Shown here piece after piece: positions 55,452 through 64,000 of a stretch of DNA of 64,000 bases. The translations under genes and the position numbers were made by a program. A model generated the notes under the pieces. That model had not been told where the DNA came from and searched no databases. It saw only the letters and a program-made list of their open reading frames with translations. Origin of the DNA: Chloroflexota bacterium (GTDB lineage: Bacteria; Chloroflexota; Anaerolineae; Anaerolineales; Anaerolineaceae); contig JAEKNU010000006.1 in assembly GCA_016838895.1 (NCBI GenBank), forward strand, positions 50,808 through 114,807, written 5' to 3'. Each line of letters starts with the position of its first letter. Position 1 is the stretch's first letter.

Positions 55452-57503
55452 ATGGAATTCAAATTACAGGCTCCATTTATACCAACTGGCGATCAGCCTG
55501 AAGCTATCAAACAATTGGTACAGGGTGTTCAAAAAGGCTATCAGCATCAGGTATTGTTGGGGGCAACCGGTACCGGAAAAACCTTTACCATGGCAAATAT
55601 TATCCAGGAATTACAAAAACCAGCCTTGATCATGGCTCACAATAAAACACTGGCCGCGCAGCTATACACTGAATTCAAGGAATTTTTTCCTGAAAATGCA
55701 GTTGAATTCTTTATCTCTTACTATGATTATTATCAACCTGAAGCATACGTTCCCCAACGGGATTTGTTTATTGAAAAAGAGACTTCCATTAATGAAGAAA
55801 TTGACCGGCTGCGATTAGCCGCAACCAAAGCAATTATGTCACGGCGGGATGTGATTATTGTGGCCTCCGTCTCCTGTATTTATGGTTTGGGCAGCCCGGA
55901 TGCGTATGGGAAAAGTGTAATTGATTTAGAGTTGGGCAATGTTTATCGTAGAAATGCGCTCTTGCGCCAATTGATCGAGAGCCAATATCAACGCAACGAT
56001 TTTGAATTAAAACCAGGCACTTTTCGTGTACGTGGCGATGTACTGGAGATTTTCCCAGCATATGAGGATAAACTCGTCTATCGGATATCTTTCTTTGGCG
56101 ATGAAGTGGAAAAGATTCTGATGATGAATCCGGTTACCGGGGAGATTCTGGATAAATTGGAAAAAGTCGATATTTACCCCGCCAAGCATTTTATTACTGA
56201 AGAAGGATATATAAAAAAAGCAGTTGAGGGTATCGAAAGTGAGTTGGCTATTCAGTTGAGCAAATTCCAAAAGAATGAGAAGTATCTGGAAGCACAGCGC
56301 ATAGAACAGCGAACGCGCTATGATCTTGAGATGTTGAGGGAAGTTGGATACTGCTCCGGAATTGAAAACTATTCGCGTCATCTGGATCAACGCGATACTG
56401 GGTCGCCACCCTGGACGATGATTGATTATTTGCCATCAGATTACTTATTGTTCATAGATGAATCGCATATGAGCATTCCACAAATTCGGGGCATGTATCG
56501 GGGGGATCGCTCGCGAAAAGAAGTGCTGGTCGATTATGGTTTTCGTCTTCCTTCTGCATTGGATAATCGCCCGCTAACCTTTGAAGAATTTGAAACGCAT
56601 ATGGGGCATACCATTTATACCTCTGCTACTCCGGCTCAATATGAATTGGATAAGGCCGAACAGATTACCGAACAAATTATTCGTCCTACAGGATTATTGG
56701 ATCCTCAAGTTGAAGTACGTGAGACTGAAGGACAGATTGATGATTTGATCAAAGAGATCAACATACGCACTCAATTAGGGGAGCGTGTGTTGATAACTAC
56801 ACTCACGAAACGTATGGCAGAAGATCTGGCAGATTATTTGACAGAAGTTGGCATAAAAGTACATTACCTGCATAGTGAAGTTGATACTTTGGAGCGCGTC
56901 AGTATCCTGCGGGATTTGCGTCTGGGTGTTTTCGATGTGATTGTGGGTATTAACCTGCTGCGTGAAGGTCTTGATTTACCGGAAGTCTCGCTGATTGCTA
57001 TTCTGGATGCCGATAAACAAGGTTTCCTGCGTTCCGGAACTGCATTAATCCAAACCATTGGTCGTGCTGCTCGGAATATCAATGGGCGGGTGATTATGTA
57101 TGCAGACAAAATGACAGATGCCATGAATTTTGCGATTGATGAAACCAATCGGCGGCGTAAAAAACAGGCTGACTATAATACCAATCATGGTATTCAGCCG
57201 GTCTCCATCCTGAAAGAGATCCGCGAATTATCTCTTAAAATGCAAGAGCACCATGGTGTAGCAGAGAAACGGGCAGGGTACGAAGCCAAACGCGAACGCG
57301 ATTTTAATCAGAGTGAGCTGCGCAATATGGTTAAAGGATTGGAAGCCAAGATGAAAGAAGCTGCAGGCAATCTTGAGTTTGAGAAAGCGGCACAGTTTCG
57401 TGACCAGATTCTGGAGTTACGTGCATTACAACTGGATGATGCTAGTTTATCTCCAATGGAAAAGATTAAATTACTAAAGGAAGAGATTGTTCTGAAAAGC
57501 TAG
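55452..57503 (+). CDS. uvrB: Excinuclease ABC subunit B
   Basis: 683 aa. Walker [13 protein letters not shown] (about 38-49), the beta-hairpin [19 protein letters not shown], helicase motifs [20 protein letters not shown] and QTIGRAARN, and a C-terminal UVR motif ([19 protein letters not shown]). It verifies damage and loads UvrC. TGAGGTGA precedes the ATG; the stop overlaps the acylphosphatase stop by 4 nt. Confidence 0.98.
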   Translation: MEFKLQAPFIPTGDQPEAIKQLVQGVQKGYQHQVLLGATGTGKTFTMANIIQELQKPALIMAHNKTLAAQLYTEFKEFFPENAVEFFISYYDYYQPEAYVPQRDLFIEKETSINEEIDRLRLAATKAIMSRRDVIIVASVSCIYGLGSPDAYGKSVIDLELGNVYRRNALLRQLIESQYQRNDFELKPGTFRVRGDVLEIFPAYEDKLVYRISFFGDEVEKILMMNPVTGEILDKLEKVDIYPAKHFITEEGYIKKAVEGIESELAIQLSKFQKNEKYLEAQRIEQRTRYDLEMLREVGYCSGIENYSRHLDQRDTGSPPWTMIDYLPSDYLLFIDESHMSIPQIRGMYRGDRSRKEVLVDYGFRLPSALDNRPLTFEEFETHMGHTIYTSATPAQYELDKAEQITEQIIRPTGLLDPQVEVRETEGQIDDLIKEINIRTQLGERVLITTLTKRMAEDLADYLTEVGIKVHYLHSEVDTLERVSILRDLRLGVFDVIVGINLLREGLDLPEVSLIAILDADKQGFLRSGTALIQTIGRAARNINGRVIMYADKMTDAMNFAIDETNRRRKKQADYNTNHGIQPVSILKEIRELSLKMQEHHGVAEKRAGYEAKRERDFNQSELRNMVKGLEAKMKEAAGNLEFEKAAQFRDQILELRALQLDDASLSPMEKIKLLKEEIVLKS

Positions 57504-57790
57504 ATTGACGATACAATGGAAAAACGGCCATATTTTTCTTGCGCATCCAGCCAATCTACTTTTGTATGTATCACCGTTGCCATGGGTGGTCCATTACGAA
57601 TTTGTTGAAGGAAAATCTCTAATTGTGGTCGACTACCTTCGGCCATAACCTCAACTTGCCGACCGGAAGTATTGCGCACCCAGCCGGTTATGCCCATACT
57701 ATTTGCTTTATCTAATACATAGTAGCGAAATCCTACCCCCTGAACACGACCTTCAACGACTAAATGAAGCCGGGCTTTTTCATCTGCCAT
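57500..57790 (-). CDS. acyP: Acylphosphatase
   Basis: 96 aa. [12 protein letters not shown] contains the phosphate-loop Arg (about R22), and [17 protein letters not shown] has the catalytic Asn. It hydrolyses acyl-phosphates such as carbamoyl- or acetyl-phosphate. Converges with uvrB. Confidence 0.95.
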   Translation of the reverse strand: MADEKARLHLVVEGRVQGVGFRYYVLDKANSMGITGWVRNTSGRQVEVMAEGSRPQLEIFLQQIRNGPPMATVIHTKVDWLDAQEKYGRFSIVSSI

Positions 57791-57851
57791 GACTTTTCTC
57801 CTTGCTTGAATATCGTCCTATTTTATTATCGTATAAAATGTATTCAGGATG

Positions 57852-58877
57852 TTATTCTATATCATCCACATACGCATCTTCATCATCCAAACCCTCTGCG
57901 TGGAAATGGTCATTTGCAGGATCAAATGAGAAAAAGTCCAGTGAATCATTACTATGTTTAATCTCTAGATTATCCAGGGCGTTTTCCAGAAACTCAATAT
58001 CTTCTTCGCTCTGCGCATTTTCAAGCAATGTGTTGATTAATTCGATTGTAGTGTCTCCACCAATCTGGGAGAGTGCCCATACAATTGTAGTGAAATACTC
58101 ATCTGATATTTCATCTGAATCTTCAATGAAAGCAACCAGAAATTCAACCGCAGCACCAATCTCCAGCTCACCTGCAGTACGCATGGCTTCCAGTTGAATT
58201 TCTGTATCCTGATGATCCAGATTTTCCAGCACGTAGGGTTCCCATTGCTCATCAACCGTACGACCCATGGCGATCAGCGCGGAGAGCAGCCAATCTTGAT
58301 CATGGGAATCAACAGCTTTTTGAATTAAATCAGGGATCTCATCCAGGCAGGAATATCCTAATGATTCAAGTGCTTTTTGCCTTTTGTATCCAATTTCATC
58401 CGAATGAATAACTTCAAGTAGATAGTTTTCAATGGCTTCTTTTTTATGGTCAGAAAATTTATCCAGTTCACCTAAGTAAACATAAGTACCCAGTGCACGG
58501 ACAGCAGCGATTTGTACAGATATATCAGCATCATCTTTGGCAATCTGAAATAATTCATCCGCAAATCGATAATCCTCGGATTCCCAAAGTAATTCGATAG
58601 CTGCTTTCCGTATTGCTGGCGCTGGATCGTGAATCAGCATCATGCCCAATGCTTCATAGGAGACCAGTGTTTCACTTGCCGCTGTTAATTCCAGGCCTTC
58701 AAAGAAATCCAATTTTCGTTGAATAGTTCCAGTTTTCCAGAATCTGCTAAAGATATCCAGATCCGAGGCAGGCAGATCGGAGAATTGCTCGTAGAATTCT
58801 TTTGGCACATCATATTCACTATTTTGTAGAAAAAGCTGCAATGATTGACCATCCAATTTCGTTTCATCTGTGCTCAT
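57852..58877 (-). CDS. HEAT-repeat protein
   Basis: 341 aa, acidic. About six HEAT-like helical pairs can be seen, for instance DPAPAIRKAAIELLWESEDY, ADISVQIAAVRALGTYV and HQDTEIQLEAMRTAGELEIG. HEAT proteins are scaffolds; a specific partner cannot be named. It starts 12 nt after the RseP-like gene, so the two share an operon with mvaD. Confidence 0.85.
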   Translation of the reverse strand: MSTDETKLDGQSLQLFLQNSEYDVPKEFYEQFSDLPASDLDIFSRFWKTGTIQRKLDFFEGLELTAASETLVSYEALGMMLIHDPAPAIRKAAIELLWESEDYRFADELFQIAKDDADISVQIAAVRALGTYVYLGELDKFSDHKKEAIENYLLEVIHSDEIGYKRQKALESLGYSCLDEIPDLIQKAVDSHDQDWLLSALIAMGRTVDEQWEPYVLENLDHQDTEIQLEAMRTAGELEIGAAVEFLVAFIEDSDEISDEYFTTIVWALSQIGGDTTIELINTLLENAQSEEDIEFLENALDNLEIKHSNDSLDFFSFDPANDHFHAEGLDDEDAYVDDIE

Positions 58878-58889
58878 GCTAATCTCGCT

Positions 58890-59981
58890 TTAAGGTAATT
58901 GAACCGGATTGAAAATATCCTGAAAGGTAATGAAGAAAAGCAACATGATTAATGCAGAAAAACCAATAAAATGTACCATATTCTCAAACTTTGCCGGAAC
59001 GCGTTTCCTGAAAAGAATTTCCGGTAAAACGAACAGAATTCTACCTCCATCTAGTGCAGGCAACGGCAAAAGATTGGTCAACCCGAAAGCAACAGAGATC
59101 ATGGCGGTAATTAGCAAAACATTTAAGCCAATTGGTTCTTTGCTTTGTGTGGTTTCCTGGATTTCTTTATCCCTTTCTGCGAAATTATTATATATGCCAT
59201 ACAATCCAACAGGTCCCACAACACGTGCTTCTTCGGAACTAACCTGTCCGGAAGCAAGCTTCCCAGGCATCAGGAAAAGTTGGCGAGCTTGTTCAAAAGT
59301 AGCCATGAATCCATAGGGTATTGCCTGTCCAATCGAAATTGGTTCAAACGGATTGGTGATACCAACACCGATAGGTCCCTGATCACTGGGGTATTCACTA
59401 CGCGGGGTTAGCATGACTGTTTGCAGGACATCGTCCCGATTGAAGGATAATGAAATTTCCTGATCCAGATTGGAGCGTACCAATGTAGATAATTTTTCCA
59501 TTGAATCAATGTTCTCGCCATTTATGTTTGCGATAATATCACCGGGTAATAATCCGGCTTCATAGGCCGGCGAAGGTTCACTAATTTCCATAATTTGTAC
59601 TTTGGAAAAATCGGGTGCACCTGTTTGCTGGAAAACAAAACTAAATAGGATAGCACCAATGAGTAGATTGAATACAGGACCAGCGAATAAGACCGCCAGC
59701 CTTGCCCAGGGTGAGGCTGCAGCCAACCCACCGGGAATCTCCGGATTATTTTCGCCTTTGGGACGTACAAATGCGCCAAAGGGAATCCAGTTCAGGGTGA
59801 CATCCGTCCCACGCCAAGTGAAGAGTTTAACCAGACGAGGAGGGAATCCAAACCCGAATTCTTCTACTTCTATTTTGAAAGCTTTTGAAATGATGAAATG
59901 TCCAAATTCATGCAAAAAAGCAAGAATTCCGATAACGAATATAAATTCAATGATACGAACAATGCTTTCGGTTATTTCCAT
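58890..59981 (-). CDS. rseP: Site-2 protease, RseP/M50 family
   Basis: 363 aa from the ATG at 59981 preceded by GAGG. Zn site HEFGH (24-28) in the first helix, a PDZ domain (about 125-200: SPAYEAGLLPGDIIANINGE), and NLLPLPALDGGRILFVLPE with the DG metal-ligand motif in a late helix. RseP-type enzymes cleave membrane-bound anti-sigma factors or signal-peptide remnants. Between mvaD and the HEAT gene. Confidence 0.93.
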   Translation of the reverse strand: MEITESIVRIIEFIFVIGILAFLHEFGHFIISKAFKIEVEEFGFGFPPRLVKLFTWRGTDVTLNWIPFGAFVRPKGENNPEIPGGLAAASPWARLAVLFAGPVFNLLIGAILFSFVFQQTGAPDFSKVQIMEISEPSPAYEAGLLPGDIIANINGENIDSMEKLSTLVRSNLDQEISLSFNRDDVLQTVMLTPRSEYPSDQGPIGVGITNPFEPISIGQAIPYGFMATFEQARQLFLMPGKLASGQVSSEEARVVGPVGLYGIYNNFAERDKEIQETTQSKEPIGLNVLLITAMISVAFGLTNLLPLPALDGGRILFVLPEILFRKRVPAKFENMVHFIGFSALIMLLFFITFQDIFNPVQLP

Positions 59982-60014
59982 ACTTACCTCGAATAAATCC
60001 AACAGGATGAAAAA

Positions 60015-60989
60015 TTAGACTAGTCTTGCCGGACCGCCAACTTCGGAATCAATTACAGACTGAACCCCGGGGAATTCTGCCAGCAATTTGTGCACTTTTT
60101 GCTTGCTGGATGCCTCACAAAAAACATGAACGTTGGCACCTGCATCCAAAGTATAGCATACCGCTAATCCTTTTGCTCTGAGCAGAGGAATTTCTTTCAT
60201 AACGCTTATAGAGGCTGGTTCCCAGTAAAAAAGCGCCGGATTAGAGGTCATCATGACGGAATGCATCATGGTGCTGTCCAGTTCAGTTACCGTTGCCAGA
60301 CGCTCAAAATCCTTCTGCAGTATAGCCTGACGGCATTCATCCAGACGTTGGGGTGCTGTTTGTAGACGAACTTCCTGGAATGGGCTGGTATCTGCGATGG
60401 TGTGCCCCAGCGATGATCCAATGATTTTATGAGAAGCATTGATGATGGCGACACAATCTGCCAATGCCCAATGATTTTCATCTGCAATGGAAACAGCGTA
60501 GGAATCGGCATCGTCCGAACCTGCCTGCCATTCTACATATCCAGCCGGAATGGAACGCGATGCAGAACCGGATCCACGACGTGCCAGACGTGAGAGAGCC
60601 TTTTCATCCAGGGAAAGCCCTGTTGCTGCACTACCTGCCAGTGCCAGCGCTGAGAATGCTGCCGCAGAGGAGGCGATGCCGGCACCCATGGGGAAGTTGT
60701 TGCTGCTGATTACCTCTGCGTTGCTGTTTATACCCGCCAATGTACGGACAAGATCCAGAAATAAACTGACACGTTTCAGCGCCCCATCTTCGGCAGGTTG
60801 ATCATTGATGTGCAAGGTGTCTGCTGTTAAATCATCCCGGAAGGTGACTTTGGTGCAGGTATGTAGATCACGTAGATTTGCAGAAATAGAATTTGTATGC
60901 GGCAGGCGCAACGCCGTATTACGGTTTCCCCAATACTTAATGAAGGCGATATTCGGGTGCGCGATGGCTGTGGCAGTATGAGTTTTCAT
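60015..60989 (-). CDS. mvaD: Diphosphomevalonate (or phosphomevalonate) decarboxylase
   Basis: 324 aa from the ATG at 60989. GHMP-kinase fold: FIKYWGN (16-22), phosphate loop PMGAGIASSAAAFSALALA, SGSASRSIPAGYVEW and LDAGANVHVFCE. The family makes isopentenyl (di)phosphate by ATP-dependent decarboxylation. In Roseiflexus the homologue acts on mevalonate-5-phosphate, with isopentenyl-phosphate kinase finishing the route. No other mevalonate gene is in the window. First gene of the mvaD-rseP-HEAT operon. Confidence 0.92.
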   Translation of the reverse strand: MKTHTATAIAHPNIAFIKYWGNRNTALRLPHTNSISANLRDLHTCTKVTFRDDLTADTLHINDQPAEDGALKRVSLFLDLVRTLAGINSNAEVISSNNFPMGAGIASSAAAFSALALAGSAATGLSLDEKALSRLARRGSGSASRSIPAGYVEWQAGSDDADSYAVSIADENHWALADCVAIINASHKIIGSSLGHTIADTSPFQEVRLQTAPQRLDECRQAILQKDFERLATVTELDSTMMHSVMMTSNPALFYWEPASISVMKEIPLLRAKGLAVCYTLDAGANVHVFCEASSKQKVHKLLAEFPGVQSVIDSEVGGPARLV

Positions 60990-61151
60990 AGAGTTATCTC
61001 TTTGTTTAAATAATTTATGCAAGTTTACCATGAAGCGAAAAAGAGGGGTATTTCGAATTTGTATCTGGATTGCTTGAAGCGTTGGTTAAAGTAAGAAGTC
61101 AAGGATCAGCATTGCAAGTGAAATCATTTCTATCTTGCAGGACAATTATTT

Positions 61152-61901
61152 TTACTCATAAAAAAATTCATGCCATTCTTTATGCAGAAAATCACATGAG
61201 CATTCCTCGACGGCTTTTTCGTAGGGTATACGGGTAGGGGATTGATTTACCGTTTTGAGGTAGGATTGGGAATTTGTGATTGCATTTAGAATATTGGATT
61301 CACCAGTCATTGGATTACCATGTGCTAATAACAAAGTATGGTTTTTGTACATTTTCAATGTTTCCAATGCATTGATGAATTCCGGGATGCGATGAGACTC
61401 GGTTGTTGGTAAGAGCGGGAAATCCTCATTGGACTGCACAATATCATCGCCGATATGTATGTATTTGTCATTGATAATGGTGTATAACCCACAAATGGCA
61501 TGACCAGGAATGACGTGAAATCGAATATGAAAATCTCCATATTGGAATGTTGTTTCATCTGTGACGATGTCGGTCGGTTTGAATAATTTATGGTCTTCTT
61601 CTGGCGTATATAGATCCAATGTAATTTGATGTGATTTGCTTCCAAAAACCTGTAAATTCTGAAAAACACGCAAGCCATCAAAGTGGTCATCATGAAAATG
61701 GGAAATTATCACTTTTTCAGGCGCAATGCCATTGGCAGATAAATCCTCATGAACCAAAGCAGCATGTTCTTGATATCCCGTGTCAATTAAAAGCGCACGT
61801 TTTCCATCAAACACTGCAAAAACATTGTATCCAAAATGCTGTTGTGGACAGGGCGGGAATTGATATTGAATTAAATTTTCTGTGATGATTATTTTTTCCA
61901 T
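61152..61901 (-). CDS. MBL-fold metallohydrolase
   Basis: 249 aa. ISHFHDDHFDGL gives H68, H70, D72 and H73; further ligands are in VIPGHAICGLY, HIGDDIVQ and LLAHGNPMTG. Substrate unknown. 60990-61151 upstream holds no gene. Confidence 0.87.
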   Translation of the reverse strand: MEKIIITENLIQYQFPPCPQQHFGYNVFAVFDGKRALLIDTGYQEHAALVHEDLSANGIAPEKVIISHFHDDHFDGLRVFQNLQVFGSKSHQITLDLYTPEEDHKLFKPTDIVTDETTFQYGDFHIRFHVIPGHAICGLYTIINDKYIHIGDDIVQSNEDFPLLPTTESHRIPEFINALETLKMYKNHTLLLAHGNPMTGESNILNAITNSQSYLKTVNQSPTRIPYEKAVEECSCDFLHKEWHEFFYE

Positions 61902-62249
61902 TGTGTACTCTTTTTGTTTTTTGTCTGAGAAAGGATTGTTGAAATTATACTATTCAAAATTCGAAGATTGGGCGGATTGATTACTACCCTATACAGATAC
62001 AACACAGAATATGGATTTTCCAAGCTACTTCATCGTAAACTATGCTAGGCGCAATGGATGAGTGCGATTTCATTCGGGGAAGACATTTTTCATGAGTTTG
62101 ACAAGCTATACTTAACAGAAATCAATAGTTTTAGTAAACTGTGATTATTACAGGAAATGATTTCCGTTCCTGGATATCAAAACAATATATATTTGGAAAT
62201 GGATAATTAATCGTGCTTGTTGGAATAAGAGTATGGGATAAGAGTAGTC
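61902..62249. other. Intergenic region with one palindrome
   Basis: 348 nt, AT-rich, no convincing ORF. A perfect 13-bp palindrome GGAAATGATTTCC is at 62153-62165. I see no clear promoter pair. Confidence 0.5.
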
Positions 62250-63023
62250 ATGAGCAAAAGAGACATTGTTAATCAGGCACGTGCGCGTTTTGACCAGGAA
62301 TTGCATACGGATGAATATCGGAAAATTCATGGAGATGGTGCCCATCTAGAAGCCTTGATGAATTTAATTGATGTTCACGCTCAGAAATGTTACCTGGATT
62401 TAGGAACGGGAAATGGTTATCTTGCTTTTGAGATGGCACGCCGCTTCCCTGACATTAAAGTAACGGGTATTGATATTGCCACACGGTCAATTCAACAAAA
62501 TCAGCGGCTCCAGCAGGAACAAGATATTCAGAATCTTGATTTCCGTTCATACAATGGCATGAAGTTTCCGTTTGATGATGGTTTGTTTGCTGGCGTGATA
62601 TGCAGATATGCCTTTCACCATTTCCCTGATCCGGCTTTCTCAATAGAGGAATTGCATCGCATAATTGAACCTGATGGATTTGTCATCATATCTGATCCAA
62701 TCACATATGCAGATGATACTGATGGTTTTATAGACCAGTTTCAATTGCTCAAAACAGATGGACATGTACATTTTTTCAGAATAGCGGAATTGGATGCATT
62801 GTTTCAACAGCGTGGATTTATCAAGGAGACCTGTTTTTTTAGCACTGTCTCTTATTCGCGAGATATGAACGACGCGTATAGCAAGTTATTCGGAAAATCA
62901 CCAGCATCCATTCTGGAGAAATATTGTATTGAACTTGAAGAAAAAACGGTCAGGGTGACTGTATCGGTTATGAATGTGCAATATCGAAAGATTGGAAAGC
63001 AGGAAAAAGATATACGATATTAA
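62250..63023 (+). CDS. SAM-dependent methyltransferase (class I)
   Basis: 257 aa. YLDLGTGNGYLAFEMARR (about 48-65) is the AdoMet motif I; VTGIDIATRSI and VICRYAFHHFPDP are later motifs of Methyltransf_11/UbiE-like enzymes. The substrate cannot be told. Followed by a GNAT acetyltransferase gene. Confidence 0.9.
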   Translation: MSKRDIVNQARARFDQELHTDEYRKIHGDGAHLEALMNLIDVHAQKCYLDLGTGNGYLAFEMARRFPDIKVTGIDIATRSIQQNQRLQQEQDIQNLDFRSYNGMKFPFDDGLFAGVICRYAFHHFPDPAFSIEELHRIIEPDGFVIISDPITYADDTDGFIDQFQLLKTDGHVHFFRIAELDALFQQRGFIKETCFFSTVSYSRDMNDAYSKLFGKSPASILEKYCIELEEKTVRVTVSVMNVQYRKIGKQEKDIRY

Positions 63024-63095
63024 TTATCTGGAGAGCTGGTATAGAGACGCTCATATTTCTGAGTAAACTGATAAAAGATTCAAAGGTGATGCAAC

Positions 63096-63860
63096 ATGAT
63101 CAAAACAGGGCAAGAATTTCAGGAAGTGGTGTATGGATACTGGTCCAGACGGTTTACTTGTGACCGTAATAATTTTAAGACCTTAGGCACGCACATCATC
63201 AAAGAGGAAGAATTAAATGGGACCAATAAAGCTATCGTTTATCATATTGACAAAATGAGTGTTGTGCGGATAGATCCTTTGTTGGTGAGAAAAATGAGAT
63301 TGCTGGATAAACTGGATGGAAAAGCAATCTCGCTGGCAGTGAATGATTTGCAGGCATCTGCGGAGGATAAATATCGGATTGAGTTGACAAGTACGCTCCT
63401 GGATTGCTTCCTGGATGCGAATGATTTTAAACCCCATACTGTACCCGCTGATTTTACTGCCCGCAGAGTATTCCCAGAAAATGGTAGCGCACAGTTAAGT
63501 GATTTGTTTCATGCATGCACTGCAGAAGACCTGGATGAAGCAGATATCTATGTTGATGACCCGGACCCTGTCATTTACGGCATGTTTGATGGCGAGAGTA
63601 TGGTAGCCTATGCAAGTCACCGATATTGGGACAACGTGATAGCCGATATGGGCGTATTGATTCATCCGGCGTATAGAAGTAGAGGTTTGGGCAAAGCCGT
63701 CGTTTCAGCATTATGTGCATGGTGTATACAAAATGAAATCGTGCCCATGTATCGAGTGTTTGATGACCACACTCATTCTGTGAAGATCCCACAGGCATTA
63801 GGATTCAAGGAATTGGTTGTCATTGAATCCTTGAAATGTATTGATACGAGCAGAACTTGA
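63096..63860 (+). CDS. GNAT-family N-acetyltransferase
   Basis: 254 aa. The last 120 residues form a GNAT fold with the acetyl-CoA motif HPAYRSRGLGKAVVSAL (RxxGLG). Residues 1-120 are a separate region without known motif. The acceptor is unknown. AGGTGATG precedes the ATG. Confidence 0.85.
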   Translation: MIKTGQEFQEVVYGYWSRRFTCDRNNFKTLGTHIIKEEELNGTNKAIVYHIDKMSVVRIDPLLVRKMRLLDKLDGKAISLAVNDLQASAEDKYRIELTSTLLDCFLDANDFKPHTVPADFTARRVFPENGSAQLSDLFHACTAEDLDEADIYVDDPDPVIYGMFDGESMVAYASHRYWDNVIADMGVLIHPAYRSRGLGKAVVSALCAWCIQNEIVPMYRVFDDHTHSVKIPQALGFKELVVIESLKCIDTSRT

Positions 63861-63929
63861 TACTGTGAGGGTAGTGCAAGGGGAGGGAATCATTGAAGAA
63901 TGGAGAGCGTCTATATCTGAATATTATAA

Positions 63930-64000
63930 TGACCCCAAAAAACTAGACCACAAGCTAAGGTAAAATTAATAGAGCTTGTGGAGGCAAAAAGTGACAGGAA
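63930..64000 (+). mobile_element. Left end of an IS3-family insertion sequence (truncated by the window)
   Basis: TGACCCCAAAAAACTAGACC at 63930 matches the terminal inverted repeat of many IS3-family elements (TGACCCC-A-rich-TAGAC). TGGAGG (63979-63984) and a GTG at 63991 open a frame V-T-G..., as in orfA of IS3 transposases, and run off the edge. An inverted repeat CCACAAGCT (63948-63956) / AGCTTGTGG (63973-63981) covers the ribosome-binding site. The exact outer border may lie a few bases further left. Confidence 0.7.

Overview
The window is an AT-rich (by eye, low-40s % G+C) bacterial chromosome segment with dense, mostly house-keeping gene content. Several traits together point to Chloroflexota, most likely an Anaerolineae-type organism: a tandem-domain ThyX, a PyrF-PyrE fusion, a short IF-2, a NusA with a long acidic/basic tail, an MFS-like/spermidine-synthase fusion, a mevalonate-pathway decarboxylase and a stand-alone TrpB2 under a T-box. 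This placement is inferred from gene content; no rRNA or tRNA gene is present to confirm it.

Layout. 1-6.1 kb: the 5' part of a minus-strand DNA-methylase-like gene runs off the left edge; then a histidine-kinase-like protein with a worn ATPase domain, trpB2 behind a promoter and a Trp-type T-box leader, an MBL hydrolase and an RNase II/R-type exonuclease. 6.1-12 kb: a minus-strand catabolic operon (class II aldolase, HemL-like aminotransferase, MFS transporter, FGGY kinase) divergent from a TetR-type regulator. The two promoters share one palindrome. 12-22 kb: the minus-strand operon nusA-ylxR-infB-rbfA-nrnA-truB-ribF-(double thyX)-CPBP protease, without rimP. 22-27 kb: GH13 glucosidase, Ldh-family dehydrogenase, and an orphan parA-cheW pair. 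27-29.5 kb: pyrFE-pyrD behind a leader that has a terminator overlapped by a 42-codon ORF. 29.5-36.4 kb: a class V aminotransferase broken by one amber codon, gyrB, two membrane proteins, plsY, an MBL protein. 36.5-42.8 kb: amino-acid binding lipoprotein, proline dehydrogenase, SDR, membrane protein, deacetylase-like lipoprotein, Bcp, Rrf2. 43-50 kb: NarL-type regulator, rsfS (apparent CTG start), thpR, a GC-rich structured intergenic element, gpmA, DUF1461, spermidine-synthase fusion, NnrDE. 50-57.5 kb: YtxH protein and partner, pth-mfd-uvrB. 57.5-64 kb: acylphosphatase, HEAT protein, RseP, mvaD-like decarboxylase, MBL protein, methyltransferase, GNAT acetyltransferase, and the left end of an IS3-family element.

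The best candidates for new biology are the divergent operator-controlled aldolase/aminotransferase/kinase operon, the complementary-motif double ThyX, the pyr leader ORF-attenuator, the two-terminator T-box, and the structured element at about 45.2 kb. I saw no CRISPR array, tRNA or rRNA. Functions are assigned from motifs and remembered family features, without database searches.
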